Position numbers and translations under genes: made by a program. A stretch of DNA of 17,745 nt. Source: DATCSE01 sp036568605. Lineage in GTDB: Bacteria > Pseudomonadota > Gammaproteobacteria > Burkholderiales > Burkholderiaceae_C. The stretch lies in assembly GCA_036568605.1 (NCBI GenBank), contig DATCSE010000032.1, positions 1-17,745 on the forward strand. Reading direction: 5' to 3'. Each line of letters begins with the position of its first letter. The stretch's first letter is position 1. This document shows, in pieces, positions 8,917-16,067 of this stretch. The notes beneath the pieces are model-generated. The model was not told the DNA's origin. It ran no database searches and saw nothing but the letters and a program-made list of their open reading frames with translations.

Positions 8917-11774
8917 GCGCGTCGGGCCGCTCTCACGCAGGCCGGCCCGAGGCAGGCGGGTTGACGCTGCATGCGTTCCTGACCCGGCTGATCTGGTGGT
9001 GCCTGGGGCCGCTGGTGCTGCTCGCGGCCTACCTCGCGATAGACCGTGTCGGCCGGGTCCGCGACGAGCGCAGCGTCGAGATCCGCAACCTGGCCAATGT
9101 GCTCGCCGCATCGGTCGACCAGGAGTTGAATGCGCGCATCGGCGCGCTGACCGTGCTGGCCGCGTCGCCGCTGCTGGACGACGCGGCGCACCGCCGCGAT
9201 CTCTACCAGGAGGCGCAGGGCTTTCGCCAGAGCTTCGGCAGCCACGTGATCCTCGCGGACCTCGAGCTGAACATGCTGTTCAACACGCGGGTGCCGTACG
9301 GCACGCCGCTGCCGATGCTGCCGCAGCCGAAGGGGCGCGCCGCGGCCCCGATCGCGGCGCAGAGCGGACGGCCCGCGGTGGGCGACTCGTTCCAGGGGCC
9401 TGTCGCCAACGAGCGTCTGGTGGCCGTGGCCGTGCCGGCCGTGCGCGACGGCAAGACCGTCGCGTTGCTGCTCACGGTCTTCGAAGTCCGCCAGTTCCAG
9501 AAGCACCTCGAGCAGCTCGCGCTGCCGAGCGGCTGGTCGCTGCTCCTCCTCGACAGCAACGGCGAGACCCTCGCGCGGCGCACGCCGGAGGACTTCAGGC
9601 TCGCCGACGATGTCGATGCCAGCGGACGGGCCGTCGTGAAGCTGGCGGCATCGCCGTGGTCCGTCGTCGTCGAAGTGCCGCGCGACCTCAACCGCGAGCC
9701 GCTGCTGGAGGCCGGGGCTGCGCTGGCGCTCGCGGTACTCGGCGCGACCGCCGCCGGCGTCGTCGGCGGCACGCTGGCCGGCCGCCGCCTGGGCAGCGCG
9801 GTGTCGTCGCTGGTGCAGCCGCCCCCGCCGGGCGCCGCGCCGCCGGAGATCGTCGAGATCGCCGCGGTGCGCCGCCTGCTCGACCAGTCGGCACGCGATC
9901 GCCAGTCCGTCGAGGCGACGCTGCAGGTCAGCGAGCAGCGCTTTCGGCGCTTCTTCTACGAGGCCCCGCTGCCGCAGGCGCTGATCGCGAGGAGCGGCGT
10001 GATGGTCGACCTCAACGCGCGCTTCGTGCAGGTGTTCGGCTACAGCCTCGAGGACGTGCCCACGCTGGCCGACTGGTTGAGGCACGCCTATCCCGACCCG
10101 GCCTACCGGCGCCTCGCGAGCGCGGCCTGGACTGACGCGATCGCGCGCGACGGCGGCGCTGCGCGCAGCGATGTCGAACCGGCCGAACGCCGCATCGCAT
10201 GCAAGGACGGCACGGTGCGCACGATGGTCGTCTCGGGCATCGCGATCGGCGACGACTTCCTGTGCACCTTCTTCGACGTGACCGAGCGCAAAGCGGCCGA
10301 GGAGGCCGCGCGGCAGAGCGCGGCGCTGTACCAGCACACGCTGGACAGCATGCTGGAAGGCTGCCAGCTGATCGACTTCGACTGGCGCTATCGCTACATC
10401 AACGCCGCCGGCGCGCGCCAGCACGGCCGGCCGCTGGAGGAAGTGATCGGCCGGACCGTGACCGAGGCGTACCGCGGCATCGAGTCGACCGAGATCTACG
10501 CGATGCTCAGCCGCTGCATGCAGGACCGGATCGTGGCGCAAGGCGAGATCGAGTTCACGTTCCCGGACGGGCGGCGCTGCTGGTTCGACGTGAACGTGCA
10601 GCCGGTGCCGCAGGGGGTCGCGGTCTTCAGCGTCGACATCACCGAGCGCAAGCGGGTGCAGGAAGTGCGGCAGCGCCTGGCCGCGATCGTCGAATCGTCC
10701 GACGATGCGATCGTCAGCAGCACGATCGGCGGCGTGATCACGAGCTGGAACCAGGGCGCCGCGCGCATGTTCGGCTATTCGGAGCGCGAGGCGATCGGCA
10801 AGCCGGTCCGCGAGATCATCCGGCCCGAGGCGGCGGAACGGGCGGCGCATGTCCCGGAACGCCGCGTCTTCCACGCGCGCCAACGCGCGGGCGCGGCGGG
10901 CGCCGAAGAGATCGTCCGGCGGCACAGGGACGGGCGTCCGATCACGCTGTCGGTCGTGACCGGCGTGATCCGCGACGACACGGGGGCGATCGCCGAACTG
11001 GCGGCGATCATGCGCGACGTCACGCCGGCGCGCCAGCGCGACGCCGAGCTGCGCCGGCTCGTCACCGAGCAGGCCGAGCGCGAACGCCTGCTGCGCGACC
11101 TGACCGAGCGGCTGCGGACCTTGCGCGAGGAGGAGTGCACGCGCATCTCGCGCGAGGTCCACGACGGGCTCGGGCAGCTGCTGACCTGCCTGAAGATGGA
11201 CGTGCGCTGGATGAGCCGCAAGCTGGCCGCGGGCGCCGAGGCGCAGGAGCTGTTGACCAAGCTCGCCGAGACCGAAGCGCTCGTGGACCAGACGGTCGCC
11301 TCGGTGCAGCGGATCGCGGTCGAGCTGCGTCCCAGCGCGCTCGATGCGCTGGGCCTGCCGGCGGCGGTGCGCGACGAGGCTCGCCGCTTCGGCACGCGCA
11401 CCGGCGTTGCGACGGTCGTCGAGACCAGCATCTCGTCGCCGCCGGGCCGGACCATCGAAACGGCCCTGTTCCGCATCCTGCAGGAGCTGCTCACGAACAT
11501 TGCCCGCCACGCCCAGGCGTCGTCGCTGAGCATCACGTTGACGGACGAGGAGGGCGCCTGGGTGCTGCGCGTTCGCGACAACGGGGTCGGCATCCCGGCC
11601 GAGATGGCGCGGCGCGCGACGTCGCTGGGGCTGCTGGGCATGACCGAGCGCGCCGTCGCGATCGGCGGCACGTTCCACGTCGAACGCGTGCCGAACGGCG
11701 GCACGCTCGCGACCGTGCGGGTGCCGCATTCCGTCGCTTCCGAGGACCCGCATGCGCTACGTGCTGATCGCTGA
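8913..11774 (+). CDS. Membrane sensor histidine kinase, periplasmic sensor plus three PAS domains, NarX/HisKA_3 type
   Basis: This encodes 953 residues. A first membrane helix (about 23-44), a periplasmic sensor region of about 220 residues resembling a PDC/Cache fold (ends ASPWSVVVEVPRDLNREPLLE), and a second helix (about 265-289) are followed by three PAS units (about 340-460, 468-582 and 586-705; two end in VTERK or ITERK and the third in a diverged RDVTPARQRD). A coiled coil then leads to a HisKA_3 dimerisation domain with phospho-acceptor His750 in SREVHDGLGQLL. The HATPase has LQELLTNIARHAQAS, DNGVGIP and GLLGMTERA, as in NarX/DegS relatives. It starts by ATGA overlap with the preceding kinase and overlaps the LuxR-type regulator by 23 bases, which marks that regulator as its cognate partner. 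This pairing resembles the HisKA_3 kinase/LuxR regulator systems that control PQQ alcohol dehydrogenases in pseudomonads; the role here is inferred. Confidence 0.92.
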   Translation: MSASGRSHAGRPEAGGLTLHAFLTRLIWWCLGPLVLLAAYLAIDRVGRVRDERSVEIRNLANVLAASVDQELNARIGALTVLAASPLLDDAAHRRDLYQEAQGFRQSFGSHVILADLELNMLFNTRVPYGTPLPMLPQPKGRAAAPIAAQSGRPAVGDSFQGPVANERLVAVAVPAVRDGKTVALLLTVFEVRQFQKHLEQLALPSGWSLLLLDSNGETLARRTPEDFRLADDVDASGRAVVKLAASPWSVVVEVPRDLNREPLLEAGAALALAVLGATAAGVVGGTLAGRRLGSAVSSLVQPPPPGAAPPEIVEIAAVRRLLDQSARDRQSVEATLQVSEQRFRRFFYEAPLPQALIARSGVMVDLNARFVQVFGYSLEDVPTLADWLRHAYPDPAYRRLASAAWTDAIARDGGAARSDVEPAERRIACKDGTVRTMVVSGIAIGDDFLCTFFDVTERKAAEEAARQSAALYQHTLDSMLEGCQLIDFDWRYRYINAAGARQHGRPLEEVIGRTVTEAYRGIESTEIYAMLSRCMQDRIVAQGEIEFTFPDGRRCWFDVNVQPVPQGVAVFSVDITERKRVQEVRQRLAAIVESSDDAIVSSTIGGVITSWNQGAARMFGYSEREAIGKPVREIIRPEAAERAAHVPERRVFHARQRAGAAGAEEIVRRHRDGRPITLSVVTGVIRDDTGAIAELAAIMRDVTPARQRDAELRRLVTEQAERERLLRDLTERLRTLREEECTRISREVHDGLGQLLTCLKMDVRWMSRKLAAGAEAQELLTKLAETEALVDQTVASVQRIAVELRPSALDALGLPAAVRDEARRFGTRTGVATVVETSISSPPGRTIETALFRILQELLTNIARHAQASSLSITLTDEEGAWVLRVRDNGVGIPAEMARRATSLGLLGMTERAVAIGGTFHVERVPNGGTLATVRVPHSVASEDPHALRADR

Positions 11775-12384
11775 CGACCACGCGGTGACGCGCCACGGGA
11801 TCCGCGAGATCCTGCGCGAGGCCTTCGATGGGGTCCAGGTCATCGGCGTGGGCGACGGCGATGCGGCGCTCGCGCAGCTGCCTTCGCAGCCCTGGGACTT
11901 GATCCTGCTCGACGTGATGATGCCGGGCCCCAGCATCCTCGAGCTGCTGAAGCGCATCCGCGCGGTCAACGCGACCGTGCCGGTGCTGGTGCTGACCGCC
12001 AGCAGCGAGATCGAGTACGTGATAGAGGCAATGAAGGCCGGTGCCAATGGCCTGATCCACAAGCACCGTGCGGTCGACGATCTGCTCGAGGCCGTGGCGC
12101 GCACCGCCGACGGCGGAACCTACCTGCATGCGGACAGCGCCGCCGAGATCGCAAAGGCGCTGCACGCGAGCAAGCCCACGCTGCCGCACCACGACCTCTC
12201 GGAACGCGAGCTCGACGTGTTCCGGCGTATCGCGCTGGGGCGCGCCATCAAGGAGATCGGTTTCGATCTCGGGCTCAGCGAGAAGACCGTTGCGACTTAT
12301 CTTGCGCGGATCCGCGATAAGACCGGGTTGACCAGTCATGTCGAGATTGCGCGGTATGCGTTGAAGAACGGGTTGGTCGATTAG
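11752..12384 (+). CDS. NarL/LuxR-family response regulator
   Basis: This encodes 210 residues. The receiver domain (1-120) has acidic pair DD (8-9), phospho-acceptor Asp54 in LILLDVMMPGPS, Thr in VLVLTAS and Lys in GLIHKHRA. The C-terminal LuxR-type helix-turn-helix (about 147-210) shows LSERELDVFRRIALGRAIKEIGFDL, then LSEKTVATYLARIRDKTGL. It would bind DNA when phosphorylated by the overlapping HisKA_3 kinase. ATG 11752 is preceded by GAGGA. The 23-base overlap indicates coupled translation. LuxR-type regulators of this size (AgmR/ErbR-like) control PQQ dehydrogenase and PQQ synthesis genes in other bacteria, so the dehydrogenase module upstream is a plausible target (inference). The HTH variant AIKEIGFDLGLSEKTVATY is slightly diverged from the usual NKEIA core. 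Confidence 0.92.
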   Translation: MRYVLIADDHAVTRHGIREILREAFDGVQVIGVGDGDAALAQLPSQPWDLILLDVMMPGPSILELLKRIRAVNATVPVLVLTASSEIEYVIEAMKAGANGLIHKHRAVDDLLEAVARTADGGTYLHADSAAEIAKALHASKPTLPHHDLSERELDVFRRIALGRAIKEIGFDLGLSEKTVATYLARIRDKTGLTSHVEIARYALKNGLVD

Positions 12385-12440
12385 GGCTTTTCTTGCGAAA
12401 GACCGAGCGCCTGCCGCGTCGCTCGGTCCTCGAAAGCCCT
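12383..12440 (+). terminator. Nested hairpin at the end of the signalling operon, candidate terminator
   Basis: An outer 8-base stem, AGGGCTTT (12383-12390) with AAAGCCCT (12433-12440), encloses an inner perfect 9-base stem, GACCGAGCG (12401-12409) with CGCTCGGTC (12420-12428), and a 10-base loop. It starts inside the stop codon of the LuxR-type regulator. No T-run follows on the plus strand, so it is either a non-canonical terminator, an mRNA-stabilising structure or a cruciform. The inner stem is followed by TTTC on the minus strand. Confidence 0.5.
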
Positions 12441-12458
12441 GTAGTCAAATTGACTACA
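12440..12458. promoter_or_regulatory. 19-base perfect palindrome, candidate operator
   Basis: Arms TGTAGTCAA and TTGACTACA (9 bases each) flank a single A. The site is markedly AT-richer than its surroundings and lies 56 bases before the ATG of the lone receiver. This size and symmetry fit a dimeric regulator site. Ten of its bases recur at 12918-12927. Confidence 0.55.
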
Positions 12459-12514
12459 AGCCCCAGCGCAAAGGCGGACAGCGCGAATAGCCGAACGCTG
12501 GCACTCTTTGCAGC

Positions 12515-12922
12515 ATGGAATCCTTCTGCACGCGCCCGAGGTTTCTCGTGGCCGACGACATGCCCGCGATCGCCAGCCTGGTCAGCGAACTGCTGCGCGA
12601 GGCGGGTGCCGACGTCGTCGGCCAGGCCCACGACGGGGCCGAGGCGCTGCAGATGTTCGACGAGTGCGCGCCCGACGCCGTGGTGCTCGACATCGAGATG
12701 CCCGAGCTGAACGGCTTCCAGGTGCTGCAGGCCATACGCCGGAAGGAGCGCGAGACGCGCTGCCTCGCGATCGTGCTGACCGCGCATGCCGAACAGTCGA
12801 TGCGCGAGAAGGCCTATGCCTGCGGCGCCGACCACTTCCTGCACAAGTCGACCGAGCTCGAGCGCCTGCTGAAGATCGTCCCGGACTTCATCGAAGGTCG
12901 CAGCGAGCAGCCGGCGATGTAG
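12515..12922 (+). CDS. Single-domain response regulator (CheY-like)
   Basis: This encodes 135 residues forming one receiver domain: acidic pair DD (14-15), phospho-acceptor Asp59 in AVVLDIEMPELNG, Thr in IVLTAHAEQ and Lys in HFLHKSTELERLL. There is no output domain. It stands between the signalling operon and the H-NOX operon with its own 130-base upstream region containing the 19-base palindrome, so it may be transcribed separately. A clear Shine-Dalgarno sequence is lacking before ATG 12515. It is a plausible phosphate acceptor for the neighbouring kinases that lack receivers, or a competing sink for them (inference). The last codon and stop fall inside the repeated TGTAGTCAAA element. Confidence 0.87.
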   Translation: MESFCTRPRFLVADDMPAIASLVSELLREAGADVVGQAHDGAEALQMFDECAPDAVVLDIEMPELNGFQVLQAIRRKERETRCLAIVLTAHAEQSMREKAYACGADHFLHKSTELERLLKIVPDFIEGRSEQPAM

Positions 12923-12927
12923 TCAAA
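12918..12927. repeat. Second copy of TGTAGTCAAA, spanning a stop codon
   Basis: These ten bases are identical to 12440-12449 in the palindrome 478 bases upstream. The TAG inside is the stop of the lone receiver. It is followed by a small palindrome GGCTG-A-CAGCC (12929-12939). It lies about 100 bases before the H-NOX gene, so it could be a half-site for the same regulator. Confidence 0.4.
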
Positions 12928-13028
12928 GGGCTGACAGCCTTCAGAACTCCGCCGACTGTCGCGCCGGCCGGGTCTTCACGATAGTGACGGGTATCGCATC
13001 GCGCCCGAACAACCCGGAAGGAGACATC

Positions 13029-13589
13029 ATGTACGGTCTGGTCAATCAAGCGGTTGAAGACTTCGTCCGTCAGGGCTTCGGCGATGCCGCCTGGAAGCAG
13101 ATCCTGGACAACGCGAACGTCAACGTCGAGATGTTCGTCTCGATGAACAGCTACCCCGACGAGGTCACCTACAAGCTGGTGCAGGCCGCGACCGAGGTGC
13201 TGAACCTGGATGCGGCGCGCATCCTCGAAGCCTTCGGCGAGCACTGGGTGCTGTACACGGCGCAGGAGGGCTACGGGCAGATGCTCTCGATGTTCGGCTC
13301 GGATCTCGAATCGTTCCTGCTGAACCTGGACAACCTGCACAGCCACGTGGGCCTGACGTTCCCGTCGCTGCGGCCGCCGTCGTTCTCGGTGGAACCCCTG
13401 GACAACGGCAACGCGATGCTGCTGCACTACCGCAGCGAGCGCAGCGGGCTGGCGCCGATGGTGATCGGCCTGTTGAAGGGATTGGGGCGCCGTTTCTCGC
13501 AGGAGATCGACGTGCGCCAGACGGCGTTCCGCGGCATCGACGATCACGACATCTTCCGCATCGACTATGTCACTGCGGCCACATCATGA
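13029..13589 (+). CDS. H-NOX haem NO/O2-binding sensor protein
   Basis: This encodes 186 residues, the normal length of a stand-alone bacterial H-NOX domain. It begins MYGLVNQAVEDFV, the hallmark N-terminus. The proximal haem ligand is most likely His104 in NLDNLHSHVGL, a conserved Pro follows (112), and the haem-propionate motif YxSxR is present as YRSER (134-138). H-NOX proteins bind NO at protohaem; ligand binding changes the activity of a partner kinase or diguanylate cyclase. GGAAGGAG lies a few bases upstream of ATG 13029; the in-frame upstream codons from 12984 lie before this Shine-Dalgarno. Its stop overlaps the start of the HNOBA kinase by ATGA, the classical sensor/kinase arrangement. 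NO selectivity over O2 is typical of such proteobacterial proteins but cannot be proved from these residues. Confidence 0.95.
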   Translation: MYGLVNQAVEDFVRQGFGDAAWKQILDNANVNVEMFVSMNSYPDEVTYKLVQAATEVLNLDAARILEAFGEHWVLYTAQEGYGQMLSMFGSDLESFLLNLDNLHSHVGLTFPSLRPPSFSVEPLDNGNAMLLHYRSERSGLAPMVIGLLKGLGRRFSQEIDVRQTAFRGIDDHDIFRIDYVTAATS

Positions 13590-15256
13590 TCGCCGCCCCT
13601 GCATTGAACCTGTCGCCGCAAGAGTTCGCCGCAGCATTCCCGTTTCACATCGTCCTGGACGATGAGCTTCGCGTGCTTCAGACGGGTGCGGTGCTGCGCC
13701 GTCTGTGCCCCGAGCTGACCGAGGGCGCGATGCTGGCCGAGCACTTCAGCCTCGAGCGGCCGGCCCTGCAGCGCATGGACTTCGATGCGATGCGGCGGCA
13801 TCGCAAGTCGCTGTTCGTGCTGCGTCACAACGGCGGGCCGCTGAAGCTGCGCGGCGAGATCGTCGTGCAGGAGGAGGACCGTCATCTGTACTACCTGGGC
13901 TCGCCCTGGGTGACCGGCATGACCGACGTGCAGCAGCTCGGCCTGTCGCTCAACGACTTCGCGGTGCACGACCCGGCGGTCGACCTGCTGTTCCTGCTGC
14001 AGACCAAGAACAAGGCGCTGGCCGATGCGCAGGAGCTGTCGCGCCGGCTCAAGGAACAGAAGGACAACCTGAAGGCCGCGATGCTGGCGACCGAGGTCGC
14101 CGAGCAGGCCAGCCGCACGAAGAGCGAATTCCTCGCGGTGATGAGCCACGAGATCCGCACGCCGCTGAACGGCGTGCTGGGCATGCTCGAGTACCTGCTC
14201 GCCGACAAGCTGTCGCCGGCGCAGCGCCATTGCGCCGAGACCGCGTCCAAGAGCGGCCGGGCGCTGCTGGGCATCATCGACGACATCCTCGACTTCTCGA
14301 AGGTCGAGGCCGGCAAGCTCGAGCTCGAAAGCATCGACTTCAGCCTGCGCCAGACGGTCGACGATGCGATCGACCTGCTCGCCTACCAGGCGCGCGAGAA
14401 GGGGCTCGCGCTCCAGCTCGACATCGCGCCCGGCGTGCCCGATGCGCTGAACGGCGACCCGGCCCGCATCCGGCAGGTGCTGGTCAACTACGTCGGCAAC
14501 GCGATCAAGTTCTCGCACGCCGGCCGGATCTGGGTGCGCTGCGCCGTGACCGACGAGACGGACACGCATGCGACGCTCAAGGTCGAGGTGCAGGACACCG
14601 GGATCGGCATCGACGCGGCCGCGCAGCGCACGCTGTTCGAGCCGTTCACGCAGGCCGATGCGTCGACGACCCGCCGCTACAAGGGCACGGGGCTGGGGCT
14701 CGCAATCTGCAGGAAGCTCACCCGCCTGATGGGCGGCGAGGTCGGCGTGCAGAGCCAGGTCGGCTGCGGCAGCACGTTCTGGTTCACCGCCAGGCTGCGC
14801 AAGGGGACCGCGACCGAGCCGGCGCTGCGCTGCGGCGCGGGCCTGCCGGACAGCTTCAGCGGCCACCTGCTGATCTGCGAGGACGATCCGGTCAACCAGC
14901 TCGTCGCGAAGCTGCACCTGAACGCGCTGGGCTTCACGGTGGACGTGGTCGACAACGGCGCTGCCGCCGTCGCGTCCACCGCGCGCCGGCACTACGACCT
15001 CGCGATGATGGACATGCTGCTGCCCGACATGGACGGGCTCGCGGCCTGCCGCGCGATCCGCGCGCAGCGGCACGAGGGCGGCCGGCTGCCCATCGTCATC
15101 TGGACCGCCAGCATGCTCGGCGTGGACTTCGCCCGCGCGATGGAGGCGGGTGCCGACGCCGTGCTCGGCAAGCCGTTCGAGATGGACGCGCTGAAGCAGA
15201 CCTTGTCCCGATTCCTGGTGGCGCGCAACGCGTCGCCCCTTCACTCGACATTCTGA
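13586..15256 (+). CDS. H-NOX-associated hybrid histidine kinase (HNOBA-HisKA-HATPase-receiver)
   Basis: This encodes 556 residues, cytoplasmic. The N-terminal HNOBA domain (about 14-140) has the typical AFPFHIVLDDELRVLQTG, FSLERP, LRGEI, YYLGSPWV and LNDFAVHDP motifs. A coiled coil (about 140-180), HisKA with His188 in VMSHEIRTPLNGV, and HATPase_c (YVGNAIKFS, DTGIGI, GTGLGLAIC) follow. A C-terminal receiver (about 428-550) has acidic pair EDD, phospho-acceptor Asp476 in AMMDMLLPDMDG, Thr in IWTAS and Lys in LGKPFEM. Known relatives are HnoK/HahK kinases, which are inhibited by NO-bound H-NOX. The four-base overlap with the H-NOX gene makes the partnership very likely. No HPt domain is encoded in the window, so the onward phosphate route is unclear. 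The methyltransferase gene starts 13 bases later. Confidence 0.94.
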   Translation: MIAAPALNLSPQEFAAAFPFHIVLDDELRVLQTGAVLRRLCPELTEGAMLAEHFSLERPALQRMDFDAMRRHRKSLFVLRHNGGPLKLRGEIVVQEEDRHLYYLGSPWVTGMTDVQQLGLSLNDFAVHDPAVDLLFLLQTKNKALADAQELSRRLKEQKDNLKAAMLATEVAEQASRTKSEFLAVMSHEIRTPLNGVLGMLEYLLADKLSPAQRHCAETASKSGRALLGIIDDILDFSKVEAGKLELESIDFSLRQTVDDAIDLLAYQAREKGLALQLDIAPGVPDALNGDPARIRQVLVNYVGNAIKFSHAGRIWVRCAVTDETDTHATLKVEVQDTGIGIDAAAQRTLFEPFTQADASTTRRYKGTGLGLAICRKLTRLMGGEVGVQSQVGCGSTFWFTARLRKGTATEPALRCGAGLPDSFSGHLLICEDDPVNQLVAKLHLNALGFTVDVVDNGAAAVASTARRHYDLAMMDMLLPDMDGLAACRAIRAQRHEGGRLPIVIWTASMLGVDFARAMEAGADAVLGKPFEMDALKQTLSRFLVARNASPLHSTF

Positions 15257-15269
15257 CCGAGGAGTACCG

Positions 15270-16031
15270 ATGAACCCCATGCCCACCGACACGCGCGAGC
15301 TGTACGACCAGACGGCGACCAGCTGGTCGCGCCAGCAGCCCAGCTCGCTGTCGGACTACACGGCCCGTCCGCGGGTGGTCGCGCTGTGCGAGCCCCTCGA
15401 AGGCAAGAAGGTGCTCGATCTGGGCTGCGGCGAAGGCTACGTCAGCCGCATGCTGCGCCGGCGCGGCGCCCACGTCATCGGGCTCGACGTCTCCGAGCGC
15501 ATGATCGAGCTCGCACGCCAGGCCGAGGTCGTGCAGCCGCTGGGCATACGCTACGACACCGCCGATGCGGTCACCGCGGATCTGGGCGATGCCAGCGTCG
15601 ATCTCGTCGTCGCGGTGTTCCTGTTCAACTACCTCGACGTCGAGCGCATGCACAAGACCATGCGCAACGTGCACCGCATGCTGCGGCCGGGCGGCCAATT
15701 CGTGTTCGCAGTGCCGCATCCGGCGTTCGCGTTCATGCGCGACGCCGCGCCGCCGTTCTACTTCGATGTCGGCGCGGCCGGCTACTTCAGCGCGCGCAAC
15801 AGCCTGTTCAGCGGCCGGATCTGGAAGCGCGACGGCAGCGCGCTGGACGTGCAGCTGGTGCACAAGACCTTCGAGGACTACTTCGAAGGCCTGCGCGCGG
15901 CGGGCTTCACCGCGATGCCCAGCGTGACCGAGCTGAGGGTCACGCGCGACATGCTCGATCTCGACGAGGCCTTCTTCGGCCCGCTCTACGACCTTCCTCT
16001 GCACCTGGCCGTCAAGGTCGCCCGTGCCTGA
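15270..16031 (+). CDS. Class I SAM-dependent methyltransferase
   Basis: This encodes 253 residues. The Rossmann-type SAM-binding core shows motif I as VLDLGCGEGYVSR (48-60), the acidic residue of motif II in VIGLDVSERMIELA, and post-motif LVVAVFLFNYL and MLRPGGQFVFAVPHP. These are typical of UbiE/methyltransferase-11 small-molecule methylases. The substrate cannot be named. The C-terminal half includes FYFDVGAAGYFSARN and FEDYFEGLRAAGF, as seen in methyltransferases of secondary metabolism. GAGGAG lies seven bases before the ATG. It follows the H-NOX kinase by 13 bases and precedes the oxidase by 36, so co-transcription with both the NO-sensing pair and the two enzymes downstream is likely. 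Confidence 0.9.
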   Translation: MNPMPTDTRELYDQTATSWSRQQPSSLSDYTARPRVVALCEPLEGKKVLDLGCGEGYVSRMLRRRGAHVIGLDVSERMIELARQAEVVQPLGIRYDTADAVTADLGDASVDLVVAVFLFNYLDVERMHKTMRNVHRMLRPGGQFVFAVPHPAFAFMRDAAPPFYFDVGAAGYFSARNSLFSGRIWKRDGSALDVQLVHKTFEDYFEGLRAAGFTAMPSVTELRVTRDMLDLDEAFFGPLYDLPLHLAVKVARA

Positions 16032-16067
16032 GGCTTCCCGTCCGACTTCACCACGAGGCTCGTGCCC

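Noticed and set aside
8076..11753. Very long open frame on the minus strand (1225 codons) and similar ones at 15096-16787, 13565-15292 and 7021-8886
   Set aside because: They lie opposite genes with clear domain motifs, have low-complexity Arg/Ala/His-rich translations, and reflect third-codon-position GC bias.
12499..12512. TGGCAC...TTGCA resembling a second sigma-54 promoter before the lone receiver
   Set aside because: Only eight bases separate the GG and GC doublets instead of ten, and it ends just before the ATG, leaving no leader.
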